NCBI RefSeq assembly: GCF_012070395.1
Contig: NZ_JAAFYS010000001.1
Span: 288,001-352,000 of the forward strand
Source of the DNA: Pseudoroseicyclus tamaricis
Lineage (GTDB): Bacteria; Pseudomonadota; Alphaproteobacteria; Rhodobacterales; Rhodobacteraceae
DNA: 64,000 bases
Direction: 5' to 3'
Position 1 is the first letter of the stretch; each line of letters opens with the position of its first letter. The translations under genes and the position numbers were made by a program. The notes beneath the pieces are model-generated. The model saw only the letters and a program-made list of their open reading frames with translations, had not been told where the DNA came from and did no database searches. Shown here piece by piece: positions 7,331 to 17,214 of this stretch.

Positions 7331-8278
7331 TCAGTCCAGCCGGTCCGCCAGCCAGTGCCACAGCAGGAAATGCGCGATCGCCCCCTCCCGTGCCGGGCGG
7401 ATCACCGCGTCCCGGCCCGCGAAGATCTCCGCCAGGCGCTCGCGGCTCACCCAGACCGCCTCCTCGATCTCCACCGGGTCGAGCGTGATCTCCTCGCTCA
7501 CCGCCCCGCCGATGCAGCCGAGCATCAGCGACGCCGGGAAGGGCCAGGGCTGGCTGGCGAGGTAGCTCACCTCACCCACCCTTACGCCCGTCTCCTCGAA
7601 GACCTCTCGGCGCACCGCGGCCTCGACGCCCTCTCCCGGCTCGATGAACCCGGCGAGGAGGGAGAACATCCCCTCGGGCCAGGCGGGGGCGCGGCCGAGG
7701 AGCACCGAGTTGCCCCGGGTGACGAGCATGATCACCACCGGGTCCGTCCGCGGGAAGTGGCGGGCGCCGCAGGCGGGGCAGTGGCGCTGCCAGCCGCCCA
7801 GCTCGGGCAGGCTCTCCGCCCCGCAGCGGGCGCAGAAACGGTGCGTCCGGTGCCACTCGAAGAGGGCGCGGGCGGTGGCGGCCAGCTCCGCCTCGCGGGG
7901 GGCGAGGGCGGGCATCATCCGTCGCAGCTCGGCGAAGGCGCCTCGGGGCAGGGCGGGGTGGCGCTGCTCGGTCTCGTCCGAGAAGCCGCTCCCCGGCGCC
8001 TCGGCGCCCTCCCAGTCCGGCAGGTCCGCGGCGAAGAGCGGCTCGCCGCCCTCTGCGAGGCCGAGGAACAGGCGCGGGGCCTCCGCCAGCACCTCCGCTT
8101 CCGCCACCCGCAGCGCGAGCGGGCGCCCGGCCTCCGCCAGCAGCTTGCCGCGCCAGAGCGGCAGCACCGTCGCCGCCTCGTGTGCCCAGAGCTTCGCCTG
8201 CCCCTCCACGTCGGGGCGCAGCGGCGCGGCGCGGTCGAGGGCCGAGCCGCCGAAGGTGACTGTCTCGGCGCGTTTCAT
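7331..8278 (-). CDS. nudC: NAD(+) diphosphatase / NADH pyrophosphatase, Nudix
   Basis: A 315-residue Nudix hydrolase that splits NADH (and NAD-capped RNA in studied members) into NMNH and AMP. It has the complete family layout: an N-terminal domain, a zinc ribbon with C149, C152, C167 and C170, a Nudix box at 210-232 (GX5EX7REUXEEXGU, seen as GFIEPGEG...RREVFEETGV), and the SQPWPFP specificity motif at 242-248. The ATG at 8278 is preceded by AAGGAAGGGCGG. The frame stays open 44 codons further, but that part has no family resemblance. It is transcribed away from the nucleotidase gene, and both act on nucleotides. Confidence 0.95.
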   Translation of the reverse strand: MKRAETVTFGGSALDRAAPLRPDVEGQAKLWAHEAATVLPLWRGKLLAEAGRPLALRVAEAEVLAEAPRLFLGLAEGGEPLFAADLPDWEGAEAPGSGFSDETEQRHPALPRGAFAELRRMMPALAPREAELAATARALFEWHRTHRFCARCGAESLPELGGWQRHCPACGARHFPRTDPVVIMLVTRGNSVLLGRAPAWPEGMFSLLAGFIEPGEGVEAAVRREVFEETGVRVGEVSYLASQPWPFPASLMLGCIGGAVSEEITLDPVEIEEAVWVSRERLAEIFAGRDAVIRPAREGAIAHFLLWHWLADRLD

Positions 8279-8444
8279 CCGCCCTTCCTTGCATGCGCCC
8301 GATCCGGCGAAAAGGCCGGAGGACCCTGCCGGGGGCAGACCTGCGACCCACTTGCCGCAACGTCGGGTCTTCTGGATCATTGGATTGCGATGGGCGGCGA
8401 GACAGGCCATTGCTCTTCGGGTACAGGTTTGGCGGTTGGTTCAG

Positions 8445-10352
8445 GTGGCGGAGAATCCGCAGACGAAAGCGGGCAGATCGACGGGTGGCGAGACAGCCCA
8501 CCTGCGGATCCTTGCGACGTCCGATCTGCACATGAGCCTGCTGCCGTGGGACTACTTCACCGACAGCGAGGATCCCCCCATCGGCCTCGCCCGCTGTGCG
8601 GAGCTCATCCGCCGGGCCCGCTCCGGGGCGCCCAACGCCTTTCTCTTCGACAATGGCGACTTCCTGCAGGGCAACCCGATGTCCGACCTCCTGGCCGAGC
8701 TGGCGGAGGCGGGCCGCCCCATGGCCCACCCGATGATCGGCGCCATGAACCACCTCGGCTACGACGCTGTGACCTTGGGCAACCACGAGTTCAACTACGG
8801 GCTCGACTTCCTCTCCGCCTCGCTCTCCGAGGCGCGCTTCCCCGCTGTCTCCGCCAACGTGGCCCGGCGGCTCGGCAACCGGGCGGAGGAGGACGAGCAC
8901 CTCGTCGCCCCCTACGCCCTGATCGAGCGGCAGATCGTCACCGGCACCGGCGCCCGGCGGCCCCTCAAGCTCGGCGTCATCGGCTTCGCCCCGCCGCAGA
9001 TCGTGCTCTGGGACGGCCCGCACCTCGGCAATGCCATCGCCACGCGGGATATCGTCGAGGCGGCGCAGGCGCATGTGCCCCGGCTGAAGGCGGCGGGCGC
9101 CGATCTCGTGCTGGCGCTCAGCCATTCCGGCATCGGCAGCGCCGAGTACGAGCCGGGGCGCGAGAACGCCTCCGTCCCCCTCGCCGCGCAGGAGGGGATC
9201 GACGCGCTGATCTGCGGGCATACCCACCGGCTCTTCCCCACCAGCGGCGGGCCGCGCATCGGCCCGGTGGATCATGACGCCGGCACCATCCACGGCCGCC
9301 CCGCCGCCATGCCGGGGGCCTTCGGCTCCCACCTCGCGGTGATCGACCTCGCCGTCGTGCGGGGCGAGCAGGGGTGGCATGTCGTTCGCCATGCCTCCCG
9401 CCTCTTTCCCCTCCGTGGCCTCGACGGCTCCCTGCCAGCGGCCGATCCGCAGGTGGTGGAGCTTGCCAGCCCCGCCCATCTCGCCACGCAGGAAGAGGTG
9501 CGCCGCCCCGTCGGCCGGCTGAAGGGGCGGCTGCACTCCTACTTCGCCCTCGCCGCGCCCGACCCCTGCCTGACGCTCGCCTCCGATGCCATGCGCGGCG
9601 CCGCCGAGGCCCTGCTCGCCGGGCGCCCGGAGGAGGAGCTGCCGATCGTCTGCGCCCATTCCCCCGTCCGCTCCGGCGGCCACAAGGGGCCGGGCAACTA
9701 CGTCGACATCCCCGAGGGCCCCCTGGCCCTCCGCCACGCGGCGGAGCTCTACGTCTACCCCAACCGCATGGTGCTGACGGAGCTGACCGGCGCTCAGGTG
9801 CTGCGCTGGCTGGAGCGGTCGGCTTCCAGCTTCGCGCAGCTGCGGCTGGGGGAGGGGAACCAGCCTCTGCTGGAGGCGGACAGCCCGCCCTACCTCTTCG
9901 ACGTGCTCGACGGCCTCACCTACGAGATCGACCCGACGCGTCCGGCCCTCAGCAGCGCCGCCGGCATGCTCCTCTCCCCCTCCGCCCGCCGGGTCAGCGA
10001 CGTGCGGCTGGCGGACGGCACCCCCCTGACGGAGGAGATGCGCGTCGTGGTGGCCACCAATTCCTACCGGATCGGCGGCAGCGCCGGCTACGGCGTGGCC
10101 CGCGAGGGGCGCCTGCTGGCGGAGAGCCGGCAGGCCCTGCGTGACATCATCGCCGATCATGTCCGTCTCAGCTCCCCGGTGGAGGCGGTGGCCCGCCCCG
10201 TCTGGCGCTTCGCCCGCCTGAAGCGCACCAGCGCCGTGATGCCGAGCGCCCCCGCCGCCTCCGAGGTGCTGCGGGAGCCCGGCGCCCCCGAGCACATCCG
10301 CTCCCTCGGCCTGATCCGCGGCGGCTTCGGCCTCTACGAAGTGCGTTTCTAA
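8445..10352 (+). CDS. cpdB: bifunctional 2',3'-cyclic-nucleotide 2'-phosphodiesterase / 3'-nucleotidase
   Basis: A 635-residue two-domain enzyme of the 5'-nucleotidase superfamily. The N-terminal metallophosphatase domain shows [11 protein letters not shown] (residues 20-30, D27 and H29), NGDFLQGNP (70-78), LGNHEFNYG (111-119) and, further on, ICGHTH. The C-terminal nucleotidase domain has the substrate-stacking region ([11 protein letters not shown], then [14 protein letters not shown]). No signal peptide is obvious from the GTG at 8445, which is unusual for a family often exported. A TTG at 8436 or an unrecognised start further upstream is possible. The symbol is by homology; substrate use is inferred. 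Confidence 0.85.
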   Translation: MAENPQTKAGRSTGGETAHLRILATSDLHMSLLPWDYFTDSEDPPIGLARCAELIRRARSGAPNAFLFDNGDFLQGNPMSDLLAELAEAGRPMAHPMIGAMNHLGYDAVTLGNHEFNYGLDFLSASLSEARFPAVSANVARRLGNRAEEDEHLVAPYALIERQIVTGTGARRPLKLGVIGFAPPQIVLWDGPHLGNAIATRDIVEAAQAHVPRLKAAGADLVLALSHSGIGSAEYEPGRENASVPLAAQEGIDALICGHTHRLFPTSGGPRIGPVDHDAGTIHGRPAAMPGAFGSHLAVIDLAVVRGEQGWHVVRHASRLFPLRGLDGSLPAADPQVVELASPAHLATQEEVRRPVGRLKGRLHSYFALAAPDPCLTLASDAMRGAAEALLAGRPEEELPIVCAHSPVRSGGHKGPGNYVDIPEGPLALRHAAELYVYPNRMVLTELTGAQVLRWLERSASSFAQLRLGEGNQPLLEADSPPYLFDVLDGLTYEIDPTRPALSSAAGMLLSPSARRVSDVRLADGTPLTEEMRVVVATNSYRIGGSAGYGVAREGRLLAESRQALRDIIADHVRLSSPVEAVARPVWRFARLKRTSAVMPSAPAASEVLREPGAPEHIRSLGLIRGGFGLYEVRF

Positions 10353-10410
10353 CCGCGCCCCGGCCTCAACCCTCCCGCGGCCCGCTCCCGTCGCGCCACG
10401 CCGCCACCTC

Positions 10411-10468
10411 CCTCTCTTTGGTCCAAAGAATCCCGGGGGGTCGCCATTGGTTCGAGCGACAATGGCGA
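10411..10468 (+). repeat. G-run hairpin intergenic element, copy 2 (variant)
   Basis: Here the core is CTTTGGTCCAAAGAATCCC followed by GGGGGG. In place of the usual G/C hairpin it carries TCGCCATTG and CAATGGCGA arms (10441-10449, 10460-10468), a perfect 9-base inverted repeat. It lies after the phosphodiesterase gene and before rlmN. Confidence 0.6.
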
Positions 10469-10592
10469 CGGGCTGGCCCCCGGTCCCTCCGTCTCCACCC
10501 GTCCCACCTCCGCCCCCCCGCTCCCCCGCCCCCACCGGGGGTCCGGGGGGCGTCCCCCGGCCCCGGCCGCCGCGCGTGATCCCGGACGGGCT

Positions 10593-10620
10593 TTGCGTCA
10601 GGCGGCAAAGGCATTATATG
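10593..10620 (+). promoter_or_regulatory. putative rlmN promoter
   Basis: TTGCGT (10593-10598) and TATATG (10615-10620) are separated by 16 bases, 25 bases ahead of the rlmN start. They stand out because the surrounding sequence is almost pure G+C. Confidence 0.45.
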
Positions 10621-10644
10621 GCGGGCTTCTCCGATAGGATTGCC

Positions 10645-11886
10645 ATGACCGAGCAGCCCAGAGCCCCGATCGCCGCCCCCGCCGGCGCCGCACCCGCCAG
10701 TTCCGGCCACGCGGCACCGATCACGCAGGACGTGCTGACCATCCCGCGCCGGGACACGGCGGAGGGGAAGCGCAACCTCGTGGGCATGACGCGTGACCAG
10801 ATGCGCGCCGCCCTCATCGAGGCCGGCACGCCCGAGAAGCAGGCCAAGATGCGCCTGAACCAGCTCTGGCAATGGGTCTACCACTGGGGCGTGCGTGACT
10901 TCGAGGCGATGACCAACCTCGCCAAGCCCTACCGTGCGCTCCTCGCCGAGCATTTCGAGATCCGGCTGCCGGAGGTCGTCTCCCGCCAGGTCTCGGAGGA
11001 TGGCACCCGCAAGTACCTCGTGCGCATCAACGGCGGCCATGAGGTGGAGACGGTCTACATCCCCGAGGAGGATCGCGGCACGCTCTGCATCTCTTCCCAG
11101 GTCGGCTGCACGCTCACCTGCTCCTTCTGCCATACGGGCACACAGAAGCTGGTGCGCAACCTCACCCCGGCGGAGATCGTCGGCCAGGTCATGCTGGCGC
11201 GCGACGACCTCGGCGAATGGCCCGAGCCCGGCGCGCCGAAGGACGAGACGCGGCTTCTGTCGAACATCGTGCTGATGGGCATGGGCGAGCCGCTCTACAA
11301 CTTCGAGGCGGTGCGGGACGCGATGAAGATCGCGATGGACGGCGAGGGGCTCTCCCTCTCGCGCCGCCGCATCACGCTCTCCACCTCCGGCGTCGTGCCG
11401 GAGATCGCGCGCACGGCGGAAGAGATCGGGTGCCTGCTCGCCGTCAGCTTCCACGCCACCACCGACGAGGTGCGCGACAAGCTGGTGCCGATCAACAAGC
11501 GCTGGAACATCGAGACGCTGCTGGCGGCGCTGAAGGAATACCCCCGCCTGAGCAACTCCGAGCGCATCACCTTCGAATACGTCATGCTCGCCGGCGTCAA
11601 CGACAGCGACGAGGATGCGCGCCGGCTGGTCAAGCTGATCGAGGGCATCCCGGCCAAGATCAACCTGATCCCCTTCAACGAATGGCCGGGCGCGCCCTAC
11701 AAGCGCAGCTCGAACAACCGCATCCATGCCTTCGCCGACATCGTCCACAAGGCCGGCTATGCCAGCCCCATCCGCACCCCGCGGGGGGAGGATATCATGG
11801 CCGCCTGCGGACAGCTGAAATCGGCCACCGAGCGGGCGCGCAAGAGCCGGGCGGAGATCGCCCGCGAAAGCGGCACCCCCGCCTGA
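10645..11886 (+). CDS. rlmN: 23S rRNA (adenine2503-C2)-methyltransferase
   Basis: A 413-residue radical-SAM enzyme that methylates C2 of A2503 in 23S rRNA and A37 of some tRNAs. The 4Fe-4S cluster motif CX3CX2C is C155-TLT-C159-SF-C162. The catalytic methyl-carrying cysteine is expected at C388 (MAACGQL). [10 protein letters not shown] and the [20 protein letters not shown] stretch are family hallmarks. The N-terminus carries about 40 low-complexity Ala/Pro residues not needed for activity. I took the ATG at 10645 after AGGATTGCC; an in-frame ATG at 10618 is possible. The next gene begins 57 bases downstream on the same strand. Confidence 0.95.
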   Translation: MTEQPRAPIAAPAGAAPASSGHAAPITQDVLTIPRRDTAEGKRNLVGMTRDQMRAALIEAGTPEKQAKMRLNQLWQWVYHWGVRDFEAMTNLAKPYRALLAEHFEIRLPEVVSRQVSEDGTRKYLVRINGGHEVETVYIPEEDRGTLCISSQVGCTLTCSFCHTGTQKLVRNLTPAEIVGQVMLARDDLGEWPEPGAPKDETRLLSNIVLMGMGEPLYNFEAVRDAMKIAMDGEGLSLSRRRITLSTSGVVPEIARTAEEIGCLLAVSFHATTDEVRDKLVPINKRWNIETLLAALKEYPRLSNSERITFEYVMLAGVNDSDEDARRLVKLIEGIPAKINLIPFNEWPGAPYKRSSNNRIHAFADIVHKAGYASPIRTPRGEDIMAACGQLKSATERARKSRAEIARESGTPA

Positions 11887-11943
11887 ACGCCCGCTTGACG
11901 GCGCCGGCCGGCCGGGCGAGGGAAGCCATCAAGGGAGGGCCCC

Positions 11944-12768
11944 ATGAAAATCAAGCTCAACAAGATCGACTTCGACATCGCCGCCGTGCCCGGCAAGCTG
12001 CGCACCGCCATCCTGCAGGATGAAAGCGCCGCCCCGGCCCTCGCCAGCGCCGTCTGGGAATGGAACGCCGAGACGGGCGAGTCCACCACGGCGCAGGGCA
12101 TCGAGAAGGGCCGCATGCGGCTGCCGAATGGCCTGATCTTCTTCGTGCCGAAGAACGCCGAGGGCCCGCGGCCCGAGCGCAATGACGGCGCCACGAAGAA
12201 GATGGGCGAGCGCTTCGTCAGTGCCGTCGGCGCCAAGAGCCTCGGCGACGTGGCCGCGGCGCTCAACCGGGTGCTCGGCACCGGCGAGGTGAAGATCCCC
12301 GAGGAGACCTATGCGCCGCTCAAGGCCGGCGCCACCTTCCGCATCATCGCCCATCTCGACTTCGCGGTGCTGCAGATGCGTGCCGGCGATCGCAACCTCG
12401 CCGCGCATATCCTGCTGCCGGGGCAGGTCGTCTTCCGCCCGCTGATCGTGAACGTCACCGATCAGGCCGCGCATGACGCGGTGCTGGAGGAGCACCCGGG
12501 CCTCGACAAGAAGATCCAGGCCGCCGTCCTGCCGCCGCGCTCGAAGGCGGCGATGGACATGCGCCAGCTCGCCCTCGGCAGCCGCTTCAAGGAAGCGCAG
12601 ACCTTCGCGGCGAGGCTGGAGAAGGAGGGCGCCGACGAGGAGCGCTTGCGCCTGCCGAAGATGGAGATGCAGCGTCTCGGTGCCGAGGCCAAGGTGCTCT
12701 CGCAGATCGCCGCCGGCGGCAAGCAGCCCGGTCGCCCCGTGGCGGCCAACGGCGCCGCCAACAGCTAA
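11944..12768 (+). CDS. conserved hypothetical protein (274 aa)
   Basis: I do not recognise a domain. The protein is 274 residues, soluble, with a mixed beta/alpha N-terminal half (residues 1-180) that includes the strand ATFRIIAHLDFAVLQMRAG and a run of PGQVVFRPLIVNV. A charged helical C-terminal part (about 185-260) is rich in Arg, Glu and Ala and may be coiled coil. The last 15 residues are Gly/Ala-rich and likely disordered. The ATG follows AAGGGAGGGCCCC. It lies 57 bases after rlmN on the same strand and may share its transcript. Codon use looks like the neighbours, so it is native. Confidence 0.7.
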   Translation: MKIKLNKIDFDIAAVPGKLRTAILQDESAAPALASAVWEWNAETGESTTAQGIEKGRMRLPNGLIFFVPKNAEGPRPERNDGATKKMGERFVSAVGAKSLGDVAAALNRVLGTGEVKIPEETYAPLKAGATFRIIAHLDFAVLQMRAGDRNLAAHILLPGQVVFRPLIVNVTDQAAHDAVLEEHPGLDKKIQAAVLPPRSKAAMDMRQLALGSRFKEAQTFAARLEKEGADEERLRLPKMEMQRLGAEAKVLSQIAAGGKQPGRPVAANGAANS

Positions 12769-12808
12769 AGAGCGACCCTCACCCCCGGGCGAACGGAACC
12801 CGTGCGAA

Positions 12809-12851
12809 CGGAAATCGCGCGATTTCCGTGCACGATTTCCGCGCGGAAATC
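12809..12851. terminator. paired palindromes between convergent genes
   Basis: Two palindromes sit back to back: CGGAAATCGCGCGATTTCCG (12809-12828, perfect) and GATTTCCGCGCGGAAATC (12834-12851, perfect). They share the same half-site. They lie between the 3' ends of the hypothetical gene and the Gfo/Idh gene, where a bidirectional transcription end is expected. There is no T-tract, so a rho-independent role is uncertain; it could equally be a palindromic repeat. Confidence 0.5.
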
Positions 12852-12907
12852 GGGGCCCGGCGGGGAAGGGGGGCGCGCCGGAGCAGACGGCGCGCCCGGC
12901 CGATGGC

Positions 12908-14041
12908 TCAGGCCATCAGCGCTTCGGCTTCCTCGGGGGAGAGCGAGGCAGGGCGCTCGCAGGTGGTCGTCATCTCGACGAACTCGCCCGTCTCTCCCGA
13001 CTTCAGGATCGAGGTCATCACGTCCACCGCGTGCACCGCCAGCTCCAGTGAGCACCGATGCGGGCGGCCCTCGGCGATGGCCGTCGCCATGTCGGCGAGG
13101 CCGGCGCAGCGGTAGTTGGCCTGCGTCGGCGCGTCCTTCGGCTGGTTGGCGATGCCGAACGGGTGGCCGCGCTCGGCGATCTCCGCCACGTCCGCGCCCC
13201 GCTCGCTCATCTCGACATGGCCGCCGAAGAAGTTCGGGTCCGGCACGTAGAGCGAGCCCTCTTCGCCGTAGAGCTCCATGTTGAAGTGGCGGTGCTTCCA
13301 CACGTCCCAGCTGGCGCCGAGCGTGACGATGGCGCCGTTCTCGAACTCGAGGATGGCGTGGATATTCGTCGGCGTGTTCACCTTGAGCATCTCGCCCTCG
13401 CGCGGGCCGTTGGCGATCTTCCGCTCCGGGAAGGAGATGGAGGCCATGGCGCCCACGCGCTTCACCGGGCCGATGAGCTGGATGAGGTTGGTCACGTAGT
13501 AGGGCCCGAGGTCGAGCACGGGGCCGGCGCCGGGCTGGAAGAAGAAGTCCGGGTTGGGGTGCCAGTGCTCCATCCCGTGGTTCTGCACGTGGCAGGTGCC
13601 GCCGATGATCCGGCCGACCTTGCCCTCGTCGATCACCGCGCGGGCGAGCTGGTGGGCGCCGCCGAGGAAGGTATCGGGCGCCGAGCCGACGCGCAGGCCC
13701 TTCTCGTCGGCCAGCGCCTTCAGCGCCTTCGCCTCGTCCAGCGTCAGCACCAGCGGCTTTTCGCTATAGGCGTGCTTGCCCGCTTCGAGGATGCGGGTGG
13801 TGATCTCGTAGTGCACCGCCGGGATGGTCAGGTTCACGATGACGTCGATGTCATCGGCGGCGAGCAGATCCTCCACCGTCGAGGCGCGCACGGGGAACTC
13901 CTCGGCGCGGGCCTTGGCGGCGTCCATGTTGATGTCCGCGACGGCCTTCAGCTCCAGCGATTTGAAGAGCGGGGCGAGGCGCAGGTAGGCGTGGGAGATG
14001 TTGCCGCATCCGATGATGCCGACACCGAGCTTGGTGGTCAT
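12908..14041 (-). CDS. Gfo/Idh/MocA-family sugar dehydrogenase
   Basis: A 377-residue NAD(P)-dependent oxidoreductase and the last gene of the left sugar operon. The N-terminal Rossmann motif is GVGIIGCGNIS (6-16) and the EKP motif (YSEKPLVLT, about 93-101) supplies the conserved catalytic-region lysine. The C-terminal GFO/IDH domain follows, with HWHPNPDFFFQPGAGPVLDLGPYY. Such enzymes oxidise a hydroxyl of a sugar or cyclitol, often at C3. Position behind a glycosidase and a TIM-barrel isomerase suggests the substrate is a sugar released from, or still in, the imported glycoside. The ATG follows GAAGGACCAGTTCA and is 12 bases after the isomerase gene. Confidence 0.87.
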   Translation of the reverse strand: MTTKLGVGIIGCGNISHAYLRLAPLFKSLELKAVADINMDAAKARAEEFPVRASTVEDLLAADDIDVIVNLTIPAVHYEITTRILEAGKHAYSEKPLVLTLDEAKALKALADEKGLRVGSAPDTFLGGAHQLARAVIDEGKVGRIIGGTCHVQNHGMEHWHPNPDFFFQPGAGPVLDLGPYYVTNLIQLIGPVKRVGAMASISFPERKIANGPREGEMLKVNTPTNIHAILEFENGAIVTLGASWDVWKHRHFNMELYGEEGSLYVPDPNFFGGHVEMSERGADVAEIAERGHPFGIANQPKDAPTQANYRCAGLADMATAIAEGRPHRCSLELAVHAVDVMTSILKSGETGEFVEMTTTCERPASLSPEEAEALMA

Positions 14042-14053
14042 TGAACTGGTCCT

Positions 14054-14794
14054 TCAGAGGGTCTGGAACGTGGCGAGCGAGCGCGTCGCGAAGCGCTTGT
14101 CGTCCGCGGGGTTATCATGTTCGAGCACGAAATGGTCGATGCCCGCGGCCCGCACCTTGGGCAGCAGCGCGGCATAATCGACGGTGCCATGGCCGAGGTC
14201 GGCCCAGCCGCCCTCGTTCTCGTTCTCGCCCGCCGGGGCGATGTCCTTGACGTGCACGGCGGAGATGCGGCCCGGGAAGCGGGCGAGCACAATCTCCGGG
14301 TCGGCGCCGGCGCGGGCGACCCAGCCGAGGTCGAGCTCCAGCGTCAGCCCCTCGGCCTCGGCGATGCAGTCGAGCCCGGTGACACCGCCGCCGAGATCGA
14401 CGAGCTCGAAGTCGTGGTTGTGCCAGCCGAAGGTGATCCCGGCGTCCATGAAGGGCTTGCCGGCGGCCGCGAGCCGCTGCCCGAAGGCGCGCCAGCCCTC
14501 GGCATCGGTCGGCCGGTCGTCCGGCATCAGGAAGGGCCCGTAGACGGCGCGCATCCCCAGCTCCTTCGCGAGGGCGACGAACTTCTCCGGATCGGATTCG
14601 AGGTCATCCACCGCGATATGGGCGGTGGTCATCTTCATGCCGGTCTCGGCGAGCGCGGCCTTTACGGCATCCACGTCGGAGAACAGGGCACCATAGCCCT
14701 CCACCTCGGTGAAGCCGGCATCGCGCAGCATGGCGAGCGTCTCGGGCAGGGGGCCGAAATTGCGGGAGCAGAAGAGCTGATAGGAGATGCCCAA
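14054..14794 (-). CDS. sugar phosphate isomerase/epimerase family TIM barrel
   Basis: A 246-residue TIM-barrel protein of the xylose-isomerase-like (AP endonuclease 2) superfamily. Metal-site motifs of the family are seen: FGWHNHDFEL, LTLELDLGW, ISAVHVKDIAP and DHFVLEHDNP. Family members isomerise or epimerise sugars and keto-sugars, or cleave 3-keto-glycosides. I set the start at a TTG two bases after the GH2 stop, because MGISYQLFCSRNFGPLPET is where family homology begins. No ATG exists near it, and the open frame further upstream lies inside the GH2 gene. It is coupled to its neighbours in the operon. Confidence 0.82.
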   Translation of the reverse strand: MGISYQLFCSRNFGPLPETLAMLRDAGFTEVEGYGALFSDVDAVKAALAETGMKMTTAHIAVDDLESDPEKFVALAKELGMRAVYGPFLMPDDRPTDAEGWRAFGQRLAAAGKPFMDAGITFGWHNHDFELVDLGGGVTGLDCIAEAEGLTLELDLGWVARAGADPEIVLARFPGRISAVHVKDIAPAGENENEGGWADLGHGTVDYAALLPKVRAAGIDHFVLEHDNPADDKRFATRSLATFQTL

Positions 14795-14796
14795 GG

Positions 14797-17214
14797 TCAG
14801 GTCCGTTTCATGGTTGCAGAGTGAAGGTCGCGCAGCAGGAACTCCGGCTGCGCTTCGGGATCCGCCGGCGTGAAGCGCAGCGTGCTGGTCGTGCCGGGGC
14901 CGAGATGCACCGCGTTGCGGCTCCACCGCCCCGGCACGCTGGCCTCGGCCGTCAGGAAGAAGCTCATCGCCTCGACGCTCAGCGTCACCAGCCAGTCGAC
15001 GCCCTCGCGGGCGATCTCGGCGGCGGGGCGGGCGTCGGGCAGGTCGTAGCTCTTCCAGGGCTTGGGCGCGAAGATGTCGCCGGCATGGGTGCCGTCGGAG
15101 CCTTCCCAGCCGAAGGTGAGCACCTCGCCCTCCTCCAGCGTGCCGGCGGGCAGGGAGATCAGCACCTCCGCCCGCAGCGCCAGCGTGGCGTGGCCCTGCC
15201 CGAGCTCTCGCGCCGTGCCGTCCATCGACGTGGCGTAGGCGGTGACGGTGAGGTCCACATCCTCCAGCCGGTCGCTGATGCCGACGATGTCGATGCTGCC
15301 GTCCTTGCGCGGCACCGCCGTCGCCAGCACCGGCGCGTAGAAGCTCTGCGCCATGTGGTGCATCAGCTTCCAGTCGCCGCCGTGATCCAGCGAGGACCAT
15401 GAGCAGACCGGCCACGTATCGTTGAGCTGCCAGTAGAGCGTGCCCATGCAATGCGGCTTGAGGCTGCGCCAATGCGTGACCGCCGTCTTGATGGCGAGGC
15501 CCTGCTGGATCTGGCTCAGCCAGACGAAATCCTCGAAGTTCTCGGGCCAGCGGAAGTAGCGGAACATCGTCGCCGCGATGCGCTCGTTGCCGCCCACGTT
15601 CTTCTGGTGGCTCTCGAAGATCGGGTTCGAGATGTTCCAGTCCTCGGGCGCGGCGAAGCGCTTGATGGCGTTGAGCGAGGGGTAGGATTGAAAGCCGAAC
15701 TCGCTGCAGAAGCGGGGGCTGACATCGCGGTAATGGTCGAACTCGCGGTTCTCGTGCCAGACGCTCCAGAAGTGCATGTCGCCGGCGCTGTCGTCATGCC
15801 ACGCATCGCCGAAGTTCATCGGCCCCGGGGAAGGGGACGAGGGCCACCACGTCGCGCCGGGGGCCGTCTCGCTCAGCGCCGCCTCGATGGTGCGGTTCAG
15901 CCGGTCGTAGTTCACCAGATAGCGGTCGCGGTTGTCGCGGCTCTCGGGGAACCACGTCAGCGCGCCGATCAGCTCGTTGTCGCCGCACCAAAGGGCGACG
16001 CAGGCGTGGTGATGGAGCCGCCCCGCCTGCTCGCGCACCTCGGCATCGACGTTGGCGAGGAAGTCGGGCGTCGAGGGGTAGAGGTTGCAGGCGAACATGA
16101 AGTCCTGCCAGACCATCAGGCCGAGCTCGTCGCAGGCGTCGTAGAAGCTGTCCGGCTCGTAGCGGCCACCGCCCCAGACGCGGATCATGTTCATGTTGGC
16201 GTCCACCGCCGATTGCAGCAGATCGCGCGTGCCCGCTTCGGTGATGCGCCCGGCAAGGGCGTCGGCGGGGATCCAGTTGGCGCCGCGCGCGAAGACCGGC
16301 TCGCCGTTGACTTGCAGCATGAAGGAGGTGCCGGCGTCGTCGGCCTCCGTCACCAGCTCGATCTGGCGCAGGCCGATGCGGCGGCGGGCGAAGGCCTCTC
16401 CGCAGTGAACCTCGAGGTCATGCAGGTGCTGCTCGCCGAGGCCGGCGGGCCACCACAGGCGCGGGTTCTCGATATCGAAGATGGCGGTGATGCCGCCGCC
16501 CTCCACAGCGCCTTCCAGCTCCTGCCCGGCGAAGCTCAGGCGGCAGGTCTCCCCCTCCGCGCCGGCGATGTAGGCGGTGACGGTGAGGGTGACGAGGCCC
16601 TCGGAATGCTCCTGCTCCACCTCCAGCCGCTCGATGCGGGGGGCGTCAGCGGCGACGATCTCGGCCCGGCCGTAAAGGCCGAAGGGTGCGAGGGCGATGT
16701 TCCAGTCCCAGCCGAAGTCGCACTGCACCTTGCGCAGCATGTTCCCGTGCGGGATCGGCGAGTTGCCGGCGTGGTAGGGGATGTAGAAGGGCTGCGCGCC
16801 CTGCCGCGCGGCCCCGCCGGCGACGTTGGAATGGAAGGTGATCTCGATCTCGTGCTCGCCGGCGGCGAGGTGAGAGAGGTCGGCCCGCCACGTGCGGAAG
16901 GCATTGTCGGCGTCTAGCACGACCTCGCCGTCCACCCTGACGGTGGCCAGCGTGTCGAGGCTTTCCAGCACCAGCTCGGCCGGCCGGTCGCCCTCCAGCG
17001 TGAAGCTGCGGCGGGCGAGCCAGTCGCCCTCGCCGATCCAGCGCAGGTCGTATTCGTTGCGTCCCCAGTAGGGCTCCGCGATCTCGCCGGCGGCGGCGAG
17101 CGCCGAAATGGCGTCCCCGGGAACCAAGAAGGGGGCGGAGATGTCTCCGCCCGCCTCCTCCAGAACCCAGTCGCCGTGCAGATCGGCCAGAACCGGGCGG
17201 GTCGTCTCCGTCAC
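14797..17214 (-). CDS. glycoside hydrolase family 2, beta-mannosidase-like
   Basis: An 805-residue retaining glycosidase. The sugar-binding, Ig-like and TIM-barrel domains follow in order. The acid/base pair N413-E414 is in VALWCGDNELIG, and the nucleophile is E505 in RFCSEFGFQSYPS. VWGGGRYEPDSFYDACDELG (about 346-365) and MVWQDFMFACNLYP are typical of GH2 beta-mannosidases rather than beta-galactosidases. There is no signal peptide, so it acts in the cytoplasm on glycosides brought in by the adjacent ABC importer. Mannoside specificity is inferred; GH2 also includes other exo-glycosidases. It overlaps the ATPase gene by four bases. Confidence 0.9.
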   Translation of the reverse strand: MTETTRPVLADLHGDWVLEEAGGDISAPFLVPGDAISALAAAGEIAEPYWGRNEYDLRWIGEGDWLARRSFTLEGDRPAELVLESLDTLATVRVDGEVVLDADNAFRTWRADLSHLAAGEHEIEITFHSNVAGGAARQGAQPFYIPYHAGNSPIPHGNMLRKVQCDFGWDWNIALAPFGLYGRAEIVAADAPRIERLEVEQEHSEGLVTLTVTAYIAGAEGETCRLSFAGQELEGAVEGGGITAIFDIENPRLWWPAGLGEQHLHDLEVHCGEAFARRRIGLRQIELVTEADDAGTSFMLQVNGEPVFARGANWIPADALAGRITEAGTRDLLQSAVDANMNMIRVWGGGRYEPDSFYDACDELGLMVWQDFMFACNLYPSTPDFLANVDAEVREQAGRLHHHACVALWCGDNELIGALTWFPESRDNRDRYLVNYDRLNRTIEAALSETAPGATWWPSSPSPGPMNFGDAWHDDSAGDMHFWSVWHENREFDHYRDVSPRFCSEFGFQSYPSLNAIKRFAAPEDWNISNPIFESHQKNVGGNERIAATMFRYFRWPENFEDFVWLSQIQQGLAIKTAVTHWRSLKPHCMGTLYWQLNDTWPVCSWSSLDHGGDWKLMHHMAQSFYAPVLATAVPRKDGSIDIVGISDRLEDVDLTVTAYATSMDGTARELGQGHATLALRAEVLISLPAGTLEEGEVLTFGWEGSDGTHAGDIFAPKPWKSYDLPDARPAAEIAREGVDWLVTLSVEAMSFFLTAEASVPGRWSRNAVHLGPGTTSTLRFTPADPEAQPEFLLRDLHSATMKRT

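Noticed and set aside
7572-10535. A 987-residue open frame on the minus strand
   Set aside because: It is antisense to the phosphodiesterase gene and overlaps nudC in another frame; composition is that of a shadow.
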